A DNA stretch of 64,000 nucleotides from Himantopus leucocephalus. Its lineage: Eukaryota; Chordata; Aves; Charadriiformes; Recurvirostridae. Each line of letters starts with the position of its first letter. Positions within the stretch are counted from its first letter, which is position 1. Below are positions 61,172-64,000 of this stretch, piece after piece. Below the pieces are notes generated by a model. It was not told the DNA's origin, ran no database searches, and was given only the letters and a program-made list of their open reading frames with translations. The stretch spans positions 40,291,993 through 40,355,992 of the forward strand of contig RSEF01000005.1 in NCBI GenBank assembly GCA_003993805.1, read 5' to 3'. The position numbers and the translations under genes are program-made.

Positions 61172-61945
61172 CTGGTTTCTGTGGGAGGAAAGCTCAGGTG
61201 CACAGCTGAGGTGAGAGCTGCAGCATCATCCAACAGGTACTGCTCTCAGCACCTAGGGAACCACCTCCCCCGAGGTGCTACATCATGTCTCATCACAAAG
61301 AGCGTGCAAAAGTGCACTATTCATGTTTCTGTACTTGTCAATGTCAACCACAAATAGAAACCATGAAATACCATTGGAGTAGTAGTCTGGTCTTTGCATT
61401 CCAAATTCTGAAACAAAGGTTATGCTCAGGAAAATATGTGCAAGAGTGTTTCTACGTCTTTGTTCTAAAAAGGCTGAAAAGCAAAAATAGCCATCCACAT
61501 TGCTAATTATCTACTAAACTACAGAGCACTTCTGATGGGTACAAACTGCTAGTTGTTGCTTTTGTTGGAAACAGTTTGAATAAAGCACCACGGCACAATG
61601 GGGCTTATAGTATTGTGTTGGCAAATGCAAAGTGGGAGGGAAGCCACAACTTTTACATTATACACAAGCACACACACAGATTTCCTGCAGTTCTGACATA
61701 CGAAAGTCAGAGAGGGATGTTACATCACTCGTAAACTGGTAACAAAGGCACCTTAAGTAACAGTTATAACTTGCAGTCATCCCAGTGAACAGTTCCCAAA
61801 ATAAATATTAAAAGATGTGCAGATAGTTTTGAGTTATTAATGGGTACATGGTTTCTTCACAGATAGAGTACATTAAACTTCTTTCCCACTTCAGAGGATT
61901 TCCTTTCCCCTTCAAGGAACTCGGCTTCAACTGCTCAGCAAGTTG

Positions 61946-61959
61946 CCCAGCCGGCTGGG
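61946..61959. repeat. 14-bp GC-rich palindrome
   Basis: The word cccagccggctggg equals its reverse complement, within a locally GC-richer patch (about 61920-62060). No larger structure was seen. Confidence 0.8.
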
Positions 61960-64000
61960 ACGCAGGCTCTCCTGCTGGTGTACAGCTAGCAGTGCTCGGC
62001 AGCAGCAGGAACGTTTCTGTGCTCTGGCAAGTCTCAGCTAATTCACAGTCCCTTGGGTCCTGCAACGCTTGCTTCTTATAGAGCACAATGGCTTTTGGAT
62101 GACAAGCTAAATCATCCTTGGCTTTATTATTTCTTAACATTACATGTGTTAGCTATACATACTTTTCTTTATTGCAGTGTCTTTTGAGGCATTCTTTGTG
62201 ACTCTGAGTATCATTTGTGCCTGCACATATTTTCATGTGCAGTGAAAACTCATTAAAGAACAAATTCAGACACAACCCCTCATTTTTATATGCTTTTCAG
62301 GTTGATTGCAACTGCATTCTCTATTAAATAGTTACTATTCTTGACTACTTCTTATAAAAATACATCATTATTATTAAAATTTAGTGTACCAGAATTACTG
62401 TGGAGTGCTTTGGACTTTTATTATCATGCTTCTTTATTTCAAAAACTTTTTAAAAAAGCCTCAATGATTTTACATCACATTTTAAATCACCAAGTGGTTT
62501 CTCATAGCTCCTGCCTTTCTATAATCCTTTTCCAAATTTCAGTCAGGGGTCCAGGCAGTGGTGCTAAGGGAATATTTTTTCATTTCCATTTCCAATGACA
62601 GTATTTATCCACAACTGATATGTGGATGTAATAGCTCAACTTGATACTACTACCTGGACAGTAGTATCTATGAAAGTCTGTAGGAGACTGTGGTCTGAGT
62701 GTCATTCAGTGTATATGCAGATAGTGCTTTATGGAGAACTAGTGTAAACTAATTTCCTAAAATATTTATTTTCACAAAACAAATACTTTGTCCAGAACAC
62801 TGAATCTGTGTTCACATTACTTAGTCAAACCAGATGAGTATCTTTCCATTGTCCCAGAAGTCTTCCTTGTAGATGTAATCTAATGCCCTCACAATGTGTA
62901 AGCATTAAGAAAGATCAGGAGGACTCATTTGGAGCTAACTCTAAAACCTAGCTAAGGGCCTATTGTAGTAGTTAAAATACTAGAACTTTATTATTTGTAA
63001 TTCCATTCAGTAATGTATCTGGATTCACACAAGAACCTCGGATTAGTGATTTTTAAGCAATAGACATTTTGGACCCTTTCATCAGTAGTTTGCATTATTA
63101 ATTTACTCTTATTTAGTTAGAAACTAACTTACTTTTTGTTTGTCAGTGTTCCTGGATATGAAGAATTTTCAAGAGAAAGATAGGTGATCTAATGCAACTA
63201 AATAATTTTAAGTCATGCTTGTCCAGAATAGCAGCATGGAAAACTGTAAGTAGGAGTTAAGTGACAAGTGCGTAATTAGGTGCAAATTGCTTGCACATTT
63301 ATATGAAGTAAAACAGTCAAATATCAAATCATGAAATAAAAGAGCTTTTAAGGGAGACTATCAATATTTAAATGCCACGACTGCCAAATAATCATTAGTC
63401 ATTTTCTGTCAGCTAAAGTATAGGAGTGAATTTTTGACAGTGCCTCTTGGATTAATTTAGATTTAGCCAGGATGTGAAGGTAATATTTCATGAAGACTAG
63501 GAGCAGCTTTTTCACAGAGTTGTACCCATGGGTACACTAAAACAGGGCCTGGAGAGAATAAGAACTGTCTTCCAGAAGTTCTGTGTTGTGGGATGATGCC
63601 AGAAGGAGCTAAGAGCCTTATGAATTACCGTGCCTAGGCACATAACTCAGCACTGTAAATGACACTATGAAGGCTAGACACATATGTTAGGTTCAGCAGT
63701 GCTAAGCTTTTCTGTGCCTAAATCCCAGGTCTCGATCTATCAGCTTAATAAAGTTGACTTTGAATGCCTCAAAACAGCTTTGAAAATGGAAGGAATCATT
63801 AGAACATCACCTGCATAGGAATGAATATATCTCTGGGATAGTTTATTGAACAGATGCCAACTGCTGTTAGCGAACAAAAAATTTCTTCTAATCCACCATG
63901 AAATTGAAAACACACAAGTAAAATGCTATGGCGGAGTAACACAGAAAAAGCAATCAATCGTTGCAGCTATCTAAATTTATGTTCTTTCATAATGAAATAA

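Larger units (their letters stand above)
58313..64000. other. AT-rich non-coding stretch to the window end
   Basis: No recognisable gene or recent transposon. Frames reach 110 codons (61808-62140, minus; Pro/Ala/Gln-rich) and none resembles a known protein. It contains a 37-bp hairpin, an A run at about 59332-59347, a short CTATACACATCTA-type repeat and a 14-bp palindrome. Confidence 0.68.

Noticed and set aside
1..64000. tRNA, rRNA, snRNA, well-known microRNAs and CRISPR-type repeat-spacer arrays
   Set aside because: I scanned by eye for tRNA B-box words, common microRNA mature sequences and regularly spaced direct repeats and found none. A covariance-model search could still find diverged RNAs.
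1..64000. Endogenous retrovirus or DNA transposon with terminal repeats
   Set aside because: No paired long terminal repeats, primer-binding site, retroviral protein words or paired terminal inverted repeats with an inner transposase were seen. The isolated hairpins lack flanking element structure.

Overview
The window looks like avian nuclear DNA: mostly AT-rich, intron-free-looking intergenic or intronic sequence. No protein-coding gene can be recognised with confidence. The bird assignment rests on seven fragments of the CR1 LINE, several ending in the CR1 3' signature (repeats of ATTCTATG). There is very little other recent mobile DNA, only a few eroded MIR-like SINE remnants. Turtle or crocodilian DNA also carries CR1, so bird is an inference, though a strong one.

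Layout. 1-9164 is AT-rich DNA with no recognisable gene and one possible MIR-like SINE. A minus-strand CR1 tail (9165-9216) runs into a 1000-N gap, and a CpG island follows (about 10290-10800). 10801-17900 is ordinary AT-rich sequence with a good amniote MIR-like SINE at about 14050-14160. A large CpG-island cluster spans about 17900-19600 and a second spans about 20225-20560; the latter ends at a 10-N gap directly followed by a plus-strand CR1 (20571-21066). These islands are the best promoter or first-exon candidates in the window, but I cannot name a gene. From 21067 to the end the DNA is again AT-rich, with CR1 pieces at 33444-33768 (+), 40963-41362 (+), 41801-42390 (-), 51243-51463 (-) and 58058-58250 (-). 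The last of these keeps the reverse-transcriptase motif around the catalytic Asp-Asp pair.

Assembly quality matters here. There are three multi-base gaps (1000, 10 and 100 N). There are also three single-N joins at 34101, 39981 and 52310, each flanked by two near-identical copies of 32 to 108 bp. These look like unmerged contig ends, not biology. One further isolated N sits at 21674.

No RNA gene, CRISPR array, intact transposon or novel genetic system was found. Nearly all open frames are short, begin and end at random, lack splice-consistent structure, or exist because CpG islands and N runs contain no stop codons. Points worth a second look are the CpG islands and their splice-donor-like sites, a possible minus-strand exon near 44.5-44.8 kb, a compact 37-bp hairpin at 59094, strand-asymmetric pyrimidine-rich tracts, and a few stretches that may be conserved non-coding elements.
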